Notes: generated by a model from the sequence alone, not told the origin. Positions 1 to 5,392 are shown, numbered from the stretch's first letter. The stretch is 5,392 bases of DNA from Trueperaceae bacterium (GCA_007130355.1 SLSQ01000025.1:1-5392), one strand, 5' to 3'. Made by a program: numbers and translations.

Positions 1-1985
1 GACCGCAGCGTAGCGTGCGCTGCGCCCGCCGGCGCGTCGTGCGGTGCGGCGTGCGGTGCGGCGTGCGGTGCGGCGTGCGGTGCGCGCCGTCGGGTCGTGG
101 CGGCGCCTTCGGTCTTCCGTGCTAGCCGCAGCGCGTTCGCGATCACCGCCAACACCGACGCCTGGTGCACCAGCATGCCGCCGGCCATGTGCACCTCGCC
201 GGCGAGCACGCCGGCCAGCAGGACGGCGACCGTACCGACCGCGATCGTCAGGTTCTGCCGGACCACGCGCACGGTGCGGCGCGCGCTGCGGATCGCGTCG
301 ACCAGGGCGTGCAGGTCCTCGCCCATGAGGGCGACCGGGGCGGTCTCGAGCGCGACGCGGGTCCCCGCCGCGCCCATCGCGACCCCCACGTCGGCGCGGG
401 CCAGCGCGGGCGCGTCGTTCACCCCGTCGCCGACCATCGCCACGCCGCCGCGTCCCGTACGCACGAATCCGGCGATCCGGTCGGCCTTGGCGTCCGGAGA
501 CAGCTCGGCGTGCACCTCGTCCACGCCGACCTCGGCGGCCACCGCGGCTCCGGCCGCCGCATGGTCGCCGGTGAGCATCGCCGTGCGGCGCACACCGACC
601 TCACGAAGCGCCGCGACCGCGCGCCGCGCAGAGGGCCGGACCGGATCGACCAGGCCGATCCAGCCGATCAGTGCGTCCTCGCTCGCGACGCCGGCGACGG
701 TGCACCCGGCGTCACGCAGTCGGTCGAGGACCGCTGCGGCGCCGGCGGGCGACGTCACGCCTTCGGCCGCGAGGAAGGCGGGCGACCCGACGCGCACGGT
801 GCGCCCGTCGATCCGGGCGCGGGTCCCGCCGCCCGCGACCGCGTCGAACGCGTCGGCACGGTCGTGACCGGTCGCGCCGGCAGCGGCGCGGACGGCGACG
901 GCGATCGGGTGTTCCGAACCGGACTCGGCGCGGGCGGCGACGCGCAGCAGCGCCCGCTTCGCGGCCTCCGTCGCGGGGGCCTCACGGCCGTCGGCCGTGA
1001 GCGGGACCACGTCGCGCACTTCGGGCCGACCGCGCGTGAGCGTGCCGGTCTTGTCGAACGCGACCGTCCTGACGCCCGCCAGATCCTCGAGCGGCCCCCC
1101 GCCCTTGAACAGCACCCCGTCGCGCGCCGCGCGGCCGATGCCGGTCACGGTCGCGACCGGCGTCGCGATGACCAGCGCTCCGGGACAGGCGATCACCAGC
1201 AACGTGAGCGCCAGGCGCACGTCGCCCGTCACGGCCCACGCCGCGACCGCGAACGCCACCACTCCGGGCGTGTAGATGCGGGCGAACCGCTCCAGGAACC
1301 GCTGCCGGCGGGGCTTCGCCTCCTGCGCCTCCTCGACCCGCCGCACCAGCCGGGCCAGGGTCGTGTCGGCTCCGACCGCGCGCGCCTCGACCTCCAGGTA
1401 CCCGTGGGCGACCGTGCCGGTCCGCACCTCGTCGTCGGGGCCCACGTCGCGGGGCATCGGCTCGCCGGTGAGGGTGCTCTCGTCGACGCCCGCGCGGCCG
1501 GCACGGACGCGACCGTCGACCGGAATCCGTTCGCCCGGTCGCACCACCGCCACGTCGCCGACGACGACCGCGTGGGGCGGCACCTCGACCTCCTCGCCGT
1601 CGCGCACCACCCGCACGCGGTTCGGGATCAGTTCCATCAGGGCGCGCAGCGCGCCGCGCGTACGGGCGAGCGTACGGGCCTCGAGCGCGTGCCCGAAGGT
1701 GAACAGGAACGCGACCGCGGCGGCCTCCCAGGTCTCGCCGATCGCGACCGCGCCGACGGCGGCGATCGTGACGAGCACCTCGATCGACACGTCGCGCCGG
1801 GCCACGGCGCGCCACGCCCGCCGGGCGACCGGCGCCCCGGCGATCCCGGCGGCGAGGAGCAGCGTCGCGTGCACCGCCAGGCCGCCCCACGCGGCCTCGC
1901 GGGCCCCGGACAGCACCAGTACCCCGGCGGTCGTGATGGCGAGCGCGGCGCCCAGCACGGGCCGATCGGCGCGATGGATGCGCAT
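1..1985 (-). CDS. P1B-type heavy-metal-translocating ATPase, CPG variant (3' end beyond window)
   Basis: This is an ATP-driven metal transporter of the inner membrane. The frame is open from ATG 1985 to the window edge (661 codons, no stop seen). The start has AGGGG five bases upstream. In order: membrane helices at about residues 10-26, 34-50, 67-83 and 86-101; actuator motif TGE at 173-175; helices near 240-253 and 258-275, the latter with C267-P-G269; phosphorylation site DKTGT at D311; the P1B-specific SEHP motif with H359-P360; hinge GDGVND at 519-524; and two last helices at about 579-596 and 600-620 with H607-Q-A-S. The typical CPC is CPG, and the TM8 motif is neither the DxG of zinc/cadmium pumps nor the HEGGT of P1B-4 pumps. 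The substrate is therefore unclear, and copper is not favoured. No HMA domain is fused; one is encoded just upstream. After the last helix comes a repeat-built His tail. Family assignment is very secure; metal specificity is unknown. Confidence 0.96.
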   Translation of the reverse strand, partial: MRIHRADRPVLGAALAITTAGVLVLSGAREAAWGGLAVHATLLLAAGIAGAPVARRAWRAVARRDVSIEVLVTIAAVGAVAIGETWEAAAVAFLFTFGHALEARTLARTRGALRALMELIPNRVRVVRDGEEVEVPPHAVVVGDVAVVRPGERIPVDGRVRAGRAGVDESTLTGEPMPRDVGPDDEVRTGTVAHGYLEVEARAVGADTTLARLVRRVEEAQEAKPRRQRFLERFARIYTPGVVAFAVAAWAVTGDVRLALTLLVIACPGALVIATPVATVTGIGRAARDGVLFKGGGPLEDLAGVRTVAFDKTGTLTRGRPEVRDVVPLTADGREAPATEAAKRALLRVAARAESGSEHPIAVAVRAAAGATGHDRADAFDAVAGGGTRARIDGRTVRVGSPAFLAAEGVTSPAGAAAVLDRLRDAGCTVAGVASEDALIGWIGLVDPVRPSARRAVAALREVGVRRTAMLTGDHAAAGAAVAAEVGVDEVHAELSPDAKADRIAGFVRTGRGGVAMVGDGVNDAPALARADVGVAMGAAGTRVALETAPVALMGEDLHALVDAIRSARRTVRVVRQNLTIAVGTVAVLLAGVLAGEVHMAGGMLVHQASVLAVIANALRLARKTEGAATTRRRAPHAAPHAAPHAAPHDAPAGAAHATLR
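36..83 (-). repeat. 12-bp tandem repeat encoding an Ala-Ala-Pro-His tail in the ATPase
   Basis: There are four head-to-tail copies of a 12-bp unit, read on the minus strand as GCACCGCACGCC. The copy nearest the window edge differs by one base (GCC to GAC). Being a multiple of three, it stays in frame and gives His at residues 637, 641, 645 and 649 of the ATPase, with a further His at 657. The tail follows a basic RRR stretch directly after the last membrane helix, so it should lie in the cytoplasm. A metal-binding or buffering role is an inference; slippage in GC-rich DNA could also have produced it without function. Confidence 0.9.
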
Positions 1986-1990
1986 CGTGG

Positions 1991-1995
1991 CCCCT
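1991..1995 (-). promoter_or_regulatory. Ribosome binding site of the P-type ATPase
   Basis: AGGGG on the minus strand sits five bases before the ATG at 1985. It lies within the 14-base gap after the HMA gene stop codon, which supports ATG 1985 as the start and translation from one message with the HMA gene. Confidence 0.6.
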
Positions 1996-1999
1996 GCCT

Positions 2000-2329
2000 T
2001 CAGAACGGCGCCGGGGCGACGTCGTACCCGAGCTGGCGCACGATGGCGACGAGATCGCCCGCCGACGCACGCTCGGGATCGTGCCGGATCTCGATCCGAC
2101 CGGTCGCGAAGTGCACGTCGGCGCCGTGAACGCCGTCCACCGCCCGGAGCATCGTCTCGATCGAGCGGACGCAGCTCGGACAGGTCAGGTCGTCGCTTCG
2201 GAGCACGGTGCGGGTCGGTTCCGGGGCGGCGACAGCGAAGTCGGACTCGGCGTGGGCACGGTCGGCGTGGGCACGGTCGGTGCGGGCGTGGTCGGTGCGG
2301 GAACGGTCGGTGCGGGAACGGTCGGTCAT
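2000..2329 (-). CDS. HMA-domain metal-binding protein (metallochaperone-like) with repeat-built N-terminus
   Basis: A 109-residue soluble protein. Residues about 40-105 form a heavy-metal-associated (HMA) domain with the ligand motif LTCPSC, the cysteines being C50 and C53, followed by the expected helix (VRSIETML) and strands ending in LGYDV. Such domains bind one soft or transition metal ion and either deliver it to a P1B ATPase or act as the pump's own regulatory domain. Residues 1-27 are unusual: five-residue repeats (MTDRS, RTDRS, RTDHA, RTDRA, HADRA) rich in Arg, Asp and His. The ATG has a perfect Shine-Dalgarno sequence, so this tail is probably translated. The ATPase gene begins 14 bases after the stop and has no HMA domain of its own, so the two likely work as a pair. 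CopZ is a possible name, but the CPG pump argues against assuming copper. Confidence 0.93.
   Translation of the reverse strand: MTDRSRTDRSRTDHARTDRAHADRAHAESDFAVAAPEPTRTVLRSDDLTCPSCVRSIETMLRAVDGVHGADVHFATGRIEIRHDPERASAGDLVAIVRQLGYDVAPAPF
2255..2329 (-). repeat. 15-bp tandem repeat at the start of the HMA gene
   Basis: Five diverged 15-bp units (for example CGCACCGACCGTTCC on the minus strand) run from the start codon into the gene. They keep the reading frame and encode a five-residue repeat of the form R-T-D-R-S/A, with His appearing in the inner copies. The two copies nearest the start are almost identical and the inner ones have diverged, as expected for a slippage-generated minisatellite. 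Confidence 0.88.
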
Positions 2330-2334
2330 GAGGG

Positions 2335-2342
2335 ACCTCCTT
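2335..2342 (-). promoter_or_regulatory. Strong Shine-Dalgarno of the HMA gene
   Basis: AAGGAGGT on the minus strand, five bases before ATG 2329, is a full match to the anti-Shine-Dalgarno sequence. It fixes the start at the head of the repeat tail rather than at a later codon closer to the HMA domain. Confidence 0.88.
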
Positions 2343-2353
2343 CGTCGAGTCCG

Positions 2354-2359
2354 ACCTTA
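2354..2359 (-). promoter_or_regulatory. Possible -10 box for the metal operon
   Basis: TAAGGT on the minus strand fits TAnnnT and would start transcription about 18 bases before the HMA start codon, leaving just enough leader for the Shine-Dalgarno. I see no convincing -35 at 16-18 bases upstream, so activation by a regulator, or a different promoter, is possible. Confidence 0.35.
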
Positions 2360-2381
2360 GTCCCGCTGCACGCGCGCCGCA

Positions 2382-2395
2382 TTGACGAGCGTCAA
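2382..2395. promoter_or_regulatory. Inverted repeat, candidate operator between divergent genes
   Basis: TTGACG-AG-CGTCAA is a perfect 6-2-6 inverted repeat in the 153-base region between the HMA gene and the DUF6483-type gene. It is 53 bases upstream of the HMA start codon and 87 bases upstream of the GTG of the rightward gene. The half-site resembles a -35 hexamer, so it could be an operator overlapping a -35 element. No regulator gene is in the window, and the motif does not match a metal-regulator operator that I recognise. Confidence 0.4.
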
Positions 2396-2470
2396 GCGAT
2401 CGGGTTCGCCGGCGCGACGGAACCGACGGCGCGTGGCGACGGTACGACGCGCTCCCGCTTCCCGAGCGCC

Positions 2471-2476
2471 TATCCT
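2471..2476 (+). promoter_or_regulatory. -10 box of a leaderless promoter for the DUF6483-type gene
   Basis: TATCCT lies six bases before GTG 2483, so transcription would begin at or next to the start codon, giving a leaderless message. There is no Shine-Dalgarno before this GTG and no clear -35. The same spacing precedes the FMN reductase gene at 4603. Confidence 0.6.
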
Positions 2477-2482
2477 CGTACC

Positions 2483-3184
2483 GTGCCGATCCGCGACGAC
2501 CTGGTTCTCCGTACGATCCGACAGATCGCGCACGTCCTGGCCCACCTCCTGGGAAAGCGCGACCAGGACGCGTTCGAACGGTTGCTCCTCGAGCTCGACG
2601 CGGTCTACGAGGGTCAGCTCGGAATGCGCCGTTCGCTGCTGCACGACCTCGAGGGCGAGAGCCTGATCGCGATCCTGTCGAGCACCGGCACGCTCGATCG
2701 GGACCGCGCCTTCCTGCTCTCGGAACTGCTGCGCGCGGAGGCGATCGGGCTGGCGACGCGCGACCGGCCGGTGCCGCCGGAGCTTCGGCTCAAGGCGCTG
2801 AACCTGGCGCTCGCCGCCGCCGACGAGGAACTCGACGCCGAGGAGCTGCCCGACCGGATCGTCGAGCACCAGGAGGCCCTGGCGGGCGCGGACCTGCCGG
2901 AACCGACGTTGTGGCGCCTGTTCGACCATCGCGTGCGCCGCGGCGGCTTCGCGGGGGCGGAGGACCTGCTGTTCGAAGCGCTCGAGCGGTTCGGAGCGGG
3001 GCCGGATCGGATCGAGCGCGGACGGGCGTTCTACCGGGACCTGCGGACGCGGAGCGATGCGTCGCTCCGCCGGGGCGGCCTACCGCGCGAGGAGATCGAG
3101 GAAGGCGCCGCGGCGCTCGAAGCGCGGGCCGAAGACGCTCCACCCCCCGCACGCCCCGGCGAGCGTGGTACGAACGGCCCATGA
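2483..3184 (+). CDS. Hypothetical helical protein, DUF6483-like
   Basis: A 233-residue protein predicted to be nearly all helical and soluble, with no signal peptide or membrane segment. The N-terminus (IRDDLVLRTIRQIAHVLAHL) and the spacing of later amphipathic helices resemble the DUF6483 family, whose function is unknown to me; helices in the second half look TPR-like. The C-terminal 40 residues are rich in Glu, Arg, Ala and Pro and probably disordered. The frame is open much further upstream, but GTG 2483 is preferred because the recognisable family similarity begins right there and a -10 box sits six bases before it. The stop overlaps the start of the dehydrogenase gene (ATGA), so the two are co-translated. 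Family assignment is from memory of its sequence style; function is not assigned. Confidence 0.8.
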   Translation: MPIRDDLVLRTIRQIAHVLAHLLGKRDQDAFERLLLELDAVYEGQLGMRRSLLHDLEGESLIAILSSTGTLDRDRAFLLSELLRAEAIGLATRDRPVPPELRLKALNLALAAADEELDAEELPDRIVEHQEALAGADLPEPTLWRLFDHRVRRGGFAGAEDLLFEALERFGAGPDRIERGRAFYRDLRTRSDASLRRGGLPREEIEEGAAALEARAEDAPPPARPGERGTNGP

Positions 3185-3996
3185 GCTCGGACCTGGCCGG
3201 TTCGGTGGCGTTCGTCACCGGCGGCGGCCGCGGGATCGGACGCGCCGCCGCGCTCGCGTTGGCCGCCGCGGGCGCCTCGGTGGCGGTCGTCGCACGGAAC
3301 GGAGACGAGGTCCGCTCCGTCGCGACCGAGGTGGAGGCCCACGGCGTGCGCGCCTTCGCCGTTCCGGTCGACGTCACCGACCGCGGCTCCGTGCACGAAG
3401 CCGCCCGCGCGGCCGAAGCGGAGCTGGGACCGATCGACCTGCTGATCTGCAACGCCGGCGTCGGCGTCCCTCCGACTCCGGTGTGGGAAGCCGATCCCGT
3501 CGACTGGTGGCGCGTCCAGGAGGTGAACGTGCTGGGCGTCCTGCACACGGTCCAAGCGGTGGTCCCCGGAATGGTGCGGCGCGGCCGCGGCCGAGTGGTG
3601 CACGTCGCCAGCCTGCTCGGGTCGCGTCCGACCCCAGGGGTCTCCGCCTACGCCTGCTCGAAGGCGAGCCTGATGCGCCTCGCCGACACGCTCGACGGGG
3701 AGTTGGCCGACACCGGCGTGCGGTCGTTCGCCATGTCGCCGGGCCTGGTGCGGACCGAAATGACCGCGGAGATGGAGAGGCACGTCACCGTTCCGGACGA
3801 CGCCTGGACCGGGATCGAGGCGAGCGCCGAACTGATCGTTCGGATCGCCGCCGGACACGCCGACCCGCTCTCCGGCCGGATGCTCCACGTGGACGACGAC
3901 CTCGACGACCTGGTGCGGCACGCGGCCACGATCGAAGAGCGAGGCTGGTACCAGTTGCGGGTGTTCCGGGGGCGGGCCGAGGAAGGGCCCGCGTAG
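3181..3996 (+). CDS. Short-chain dehydrogenase/reductase (SDR family, NADP-preferring)
   Basis: A 271-residue classical SDR, a cytoplasmic NAD(P)-dependent oxidoreductase. The cofactor motif TGGGRGIG is at 13-20, D64 of the DVT motif and NAG at 91-93 follow, and the catalytic tetrad is complete: N116, S144, Y157 and K161 (YACSK). R39 after the second strand favours NADP(H). SPGLVRT after the active site is the usual loop. The C-terminal extension (HVDDDLDDL, then a helix and YQLRVF) is of a kind I associate with one SDR subgroup, and gives no substrate. ATG 3181 starts four bases before the end of the upstream gene and has no good Shine-Dalgarno, so translation probably depends on coupling. 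The gene ends one base from the stop codon of the converging FMN reductase gene. The substrate cannot be predicted. Confidence 0.94.
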   Translation: MSSDLAGSVAFVTGGGRGIGRAAALALAAAGASVAVVARNGDEVRSVATEVEAHGVRAFAVPVDVTDRGSVHEAARAAEAELGPIDLLICNAGVGVPPTPVWEADPVDWWRVQEVNVLGVLHTVQAVVPGMVRRGRGRVVHVASLLGSRPTPGVSAYACSKASLMRLADTLDGELADTGVRSFAMSPGLVRTEMTAEMERHVTVPDDAWTGIEASAELIVRIAAGHADPLSGRMLHVDDDLDDLVRHAATIEERGWYQLRVFRGRAEEGPA

Positions 3997-3997
3997 G

Positions 3998-4603
3998 TCA
4001 CGCCTCCCGCAACGTCCGAAGGGCGACGTGATGACGCGCCAGCTCGTCGAGCATCGCCCCGGCAGCGTCGTCGAGCACCTCGTTCGCTTCGAACGCGCCG
4101 TCGTCGCCCAAGAACGACTTCACGCGCGGAATCGACACGGCCGGCACCACCGGCGTCATCCCGAGTGCGGTCACCACCGGCTTGAGCGCCGCCGCCGCCC
4201 GCAGCCCCGCGGAGATCCCGCCGTACGACGCGAGCCCGACCGGCTTGTGCCGCCACTCGGCGTTCAGGGCGTCGAGCGCGTTCTTGAGCGGCGCGGAGAA
4301 CGAGTGGTTGTACTCGGGGGTGACCAGCACGACCGCGTCGGCCGCGTCGACGGTCGCGCTCCACGCCCGGGTGTGATCGTGTTCGTAGCGTCGCAGGCGC
4401 GGGTGGTGCCGCTCGTCCAGGAACGGCAGGTCGATCTCCTTCAGGTCGGCGGTGCGGACCTCGAACGCGCCGTGCGCCTCGGCCCGACCGGCGAACCAGG
4501 TTCCGACCGGCAGGCCGACCCGCCCGGGACGGGTGCTGCCGACCACGACCAGCAGGACGGGGCGATCGTTCGGGGCGGCGTCGGTCGGCTTCGCATCGGT
4601 CAT
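3998..4603 (-). CDS. NADPH-dependent FMN reductase family protein (flavodoxin-like NAD(P)H oxidoreductase)
   Basis: A 201-residue cytoplasmic flavoprotein of the NADPH-dependent FMN reductase family (flavodoxin-like fold; relatives include azoreductases, quinone reductases and chromate reductases). The phosphate-binding loop GSTRPGR is at 22-28, TPEYNHSFSAPLKNALD at 95-111 is the family's signature, and SYGGISAG begins at 126. Length is typical, with a short polar N-terminal extension (residues 1-14) before the first strand. The most likely role is reduction of flavin, quinone or an electrophile with NADPH; the true substrate is open. ATG 4603 has no Shine-Dalgarno but has TAGGCT six bases upstream, suggesting a leaderless message. 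It is transcribed toward the SDR gene, and the stops are one base apart. Confidence 0.93.
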   Translation of the reverse strand: MTDAKPTDAAPNDRPVLLVVVGSTRPGRVGLPVGTWFAGRAEAHGAFEVRTADLKEIDLPFLDERHHPRLRRYEHDHTRAWSATVDAADAVVLVTPEYNHSFSAPLKNALDALNAEWRHKPVGLASYGGISAGLRAAAALKPVVTALGMTPVVPAVSIPRVKSFLGDDGAFEANEVLDDAAGAMLDELARHHVALRTLREA

Positions 4604-4609
4604 GGGGCG

Positions 4610-4615
4610 AGCCTA
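4610..4615 (-). promoter_or_regulatory. -10 box of a leaderless promoter for the FMN reductase gene
   Basis: TAGGCT on the minus strand ends six bases before ATG 4603, which places the transcript start at about the A of the ATG. No Shine-Dalgarno is present and no clear -35 is visible. The arrangement mirrors the box at 2471-2476. Confidence 0.6.
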
Positions 4616-4688
4616 TCCGGGTACCGATGGAGGCGACGTCGGGCGCGTCGGGCGGGCGCCGAACGGCTGCGAGGGCCGAGCATGAGAG

Positions 4689-4713
4689 CGCGCCCGGCGC
4701 TGGGCCGGGCGCG
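4689..4713 (-). terminator. Hairpin terminator after tRNA-Ala
   Basis: A perfect 10-bp stem (CGCGCCCGGC pairing with GCCGGGCGCG) with a five-base loop begins 17 bases past the CCA end of the tRNA. On the minus strand it is followed only by CTCTCATG, without a real T run, so termination may rely on stem strength or on other factors. It separates the tRNA from the FMN reductase promoter. Confidence 0.65.
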
Positions 4714-4729
4714 TCCCTCGTTCCTGTCG

Positions 4730-4805
<76 letters not shown>

Positions 4806-4813
4806 ACGAAGAC

Positions 4814-4833
4814 GCTCGCGACGTCGCGCGAGC
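4814..4833 (-). other. Hairpin in the 5' leader of the pre-tRNA
   Basis: A perfect 7-bp inverted repeat (GCTCGCG and CGCGAGC, six-base loop) lies between the tRNA promoter and the mature 5' end, eight bases before G1. It would fall at the very start of the transcript expected from the -10 box at 4841-4846. It may stabilise the leader or present it for RNase P; the function is inferred. Confidence 0.5.
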
Positions 4834-4840
4834 AAGGTCG

Positions 4841-4869
4841 AGTCTATCGGCGCTCGCCGGCCGTGTCAA
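4841..4869 (-). promoter_or_regulatory. Sigma-70 promoter of tRNA-Ala
   Basis: On the minus strand TTGACA (4864-4869) is separated by exactly 17 bases from TAGACT (4841-4846). This is a perfect -35 and a five-of-six -10 at ideal spacing. Transcription should start near 4834, about 29 bases before the mature tRNA. It is the strongest promoter in the window, as expected for a stable RNA. Confidence 0.9.
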
Positions 4870-4912
4870 CGGCACGCGGTGCAGAAGACCTGGCCCACGT
4901 GCCGTACGCGAA

Positions 4913-4939
4913 CGGCCCCGCTCGCGAGGAGCGGGGCCG
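4913..4939 (-). terminator. Hairpin terminator after rplS
   Basis: A perfect 11-bp GC-rich stem (CGGCCCCGCTC pairing with GAGCGGGGCCG) with a five-base loop starts 31 bases after the rplS stop codon. The minus strand after it is TTCGCG, again lacking a long T run. Its position between rplS and the tRNA promoter supports a terminator role. Confidence 0.75.
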
Positions 4940-4970
4940 GAGCGTGCTTCGGGCGTTCCGAGCCGGTCGT

Positions 4971-5392
4971 TCAGGCGCCGTTCTTGGCGGCTTCGCGGGC
5001 CTGACGGGCGGCGGCGCGGTCCTCTTCCTGACGGCCGACGTCGACCTTCAGACGGGCCGACTTGCCGCGGCGCTCGCGCAGGTAGTAGAGCTTGGCGCGG
5101 CGGCTGCGGCCACGGCGCACGACCTCGATCTTGTCGATGTGGGGCGAGGTGAGGGGGAAGACGCGCTCGACCCCTTCGCCGAAGCTGATCTTGCGGACGG
5201 TGATCGTCGCGCGGGCGCCTTGGCCGTTGTTGCGCTTGATGACGACGCCCTCGAACGACTGGATGCGGGTCCGGTTGCCTTCGGCGACCTTGTAGTCGAC
5301 GCGAACGGTGTCGCCCGTGTCGAACTCGGGGAGGTCGTCGCGGAGGAACGGTTGTTCGATCGAACGCAGGATCGCGCCTTTGTTGTACTTCA
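4971..5392 (-). CDS. rplS: 50S ribosomal protein L19 (first base beyond window)
   Basis: L19 is a component of the large ribosomal subunit at the interface with the small subunit. The frame gives 140 residues including the initiator. The window starts at the TG of the start codon, so only its first base is missing. Typical L19 segments are present: LPEFDTGDTVRV (about 21-32), EGNRTRIQSFEGVVI (38-52), ITVRKISFGEGVERVFP in the middle, then IDKIEVVRRGRSRRAKLYYLR. After that comes a charged tail rich in Ala, Arg and Glu, ending in KNGA. The style is closest to what I remember of Thermus and Deinococcus L19. A strong hairpin follows the stop codon, so this looks like the last gene of its operon. 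Confidence 0.97.
   Translation of the reverse strand, partial: KYNKGAILRSIEQPFLRDDLPEFDTGDTVRVDYKVAEGNRTRIQSFEGVVIKRNNGQGARATITVRKISFGEGVERVFPLTSPHIDKIEVVRRGRSRRAKLYYLRERRGKSARLKVDVGRQEEDRAAARQAREAAKNGA

Noticed and set aside
36..83. CRISPR array or iteron-like origin at the 12-bp repeat
   Set aside because: The units are directly adjacent with no spacers and keep the coding frame of the ATPase; no cas or replication gene is nearby.
982..2070. A 362-codon open frame on the minus strand overlapping the ATPase gene
   Set aside because: It lies in a different frame from the one carrying DKTGT, CPG and TGE, and its product is mostly Arg, Gly and Ala without any recognisable domain.
165..2129. 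A 654-codon open frame on the plus strand opposite the ATPase gene
   Set aside because: It is antisense to a gene with every P1B ATPase motif. Its product is a low-complexity mix of Arg, Gly, Asp and His, as expected when GC-rich codons are read from the other strand.
2081..2482. Upstream extension of the DUF6483-type frame to an ATG at 2081
   Set aside because: The extension runs antisense through the HMA gene and the promoter region. Its low-complexity G/V/T stretch is just the reverse of the 15-bp repeat. The family-like sequence begins at GTG 2483.
4870..4904. Inverted repeat CGGCACG...CGTGCCG with a 21-base loop between rplS and the tRNA
   Set aside because: The arms are short with a long loop, and one arm lies just upstream of the tRNA -35. 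Such pairs are expected by chance in GC-rich DNA.

Overview
The window comes from a very GC-rich bacterium. The L19 ribosomal protein at the right end has a sequence style (LPEF, EGNRTRIQ) that reminds me of Thermus/Deinococcus homologues. Two genes appear leaderless, with a TAnnnT box six bases before the start codon, a layout known from Deinococcus. My best guess is a member of the Deinococcota, possibly Trueperaceae-like. This is inferred from memory, not from a search.

Left part (1-2400, minus strand): a two-gene metal-transport operon. A 109-residue HMA-domain protein with a CPSC metal site is followed after 14 bases by a P1B-type ATPase that lacks its own N-terminal HMA domain and runs off the left edge. 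The ATPase has two unusual features in its transport core: CPG instead of CPC in the sixth membrane helix, and HQAS in the last helix. Both outer ends of the operon carry in-frame tandem DNA repeats. A 15-bp unit encodes a charged, His-containing N-terminal tail on the HMA protein, and a 12-bp unit encodes an A-A-P-H tail on the ATPase.

Middle (2330-4000): a divergent promoter region holds a 6-2-6 inverted repeat. Reading right from it are a helical protein of the DUF6483 type and a short-chain dehydrogenase, joined by an ATGA stop/start overlap. An NADPH-dependent FMN reductase-family gene converges on them, with only one base between the two stop codons.

Right part (4604-5392, minus strand): rplS (L19, lacking only its first base in the window), a GC-rich terminator hairpin, a near-consensus sigma-70 promoter, tRNA-Ala(GGC) with encoded CCA, another terminator hairpin, then the leaderless promoter of the FMN reductase gene. 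These are ordinary housekeeping genes.

I see no phage, CRISPR, transposon or defence system. The part most deserving a second look is the ATPase/HMA operon, with its altered metal-site motifs and repeat-built tails.
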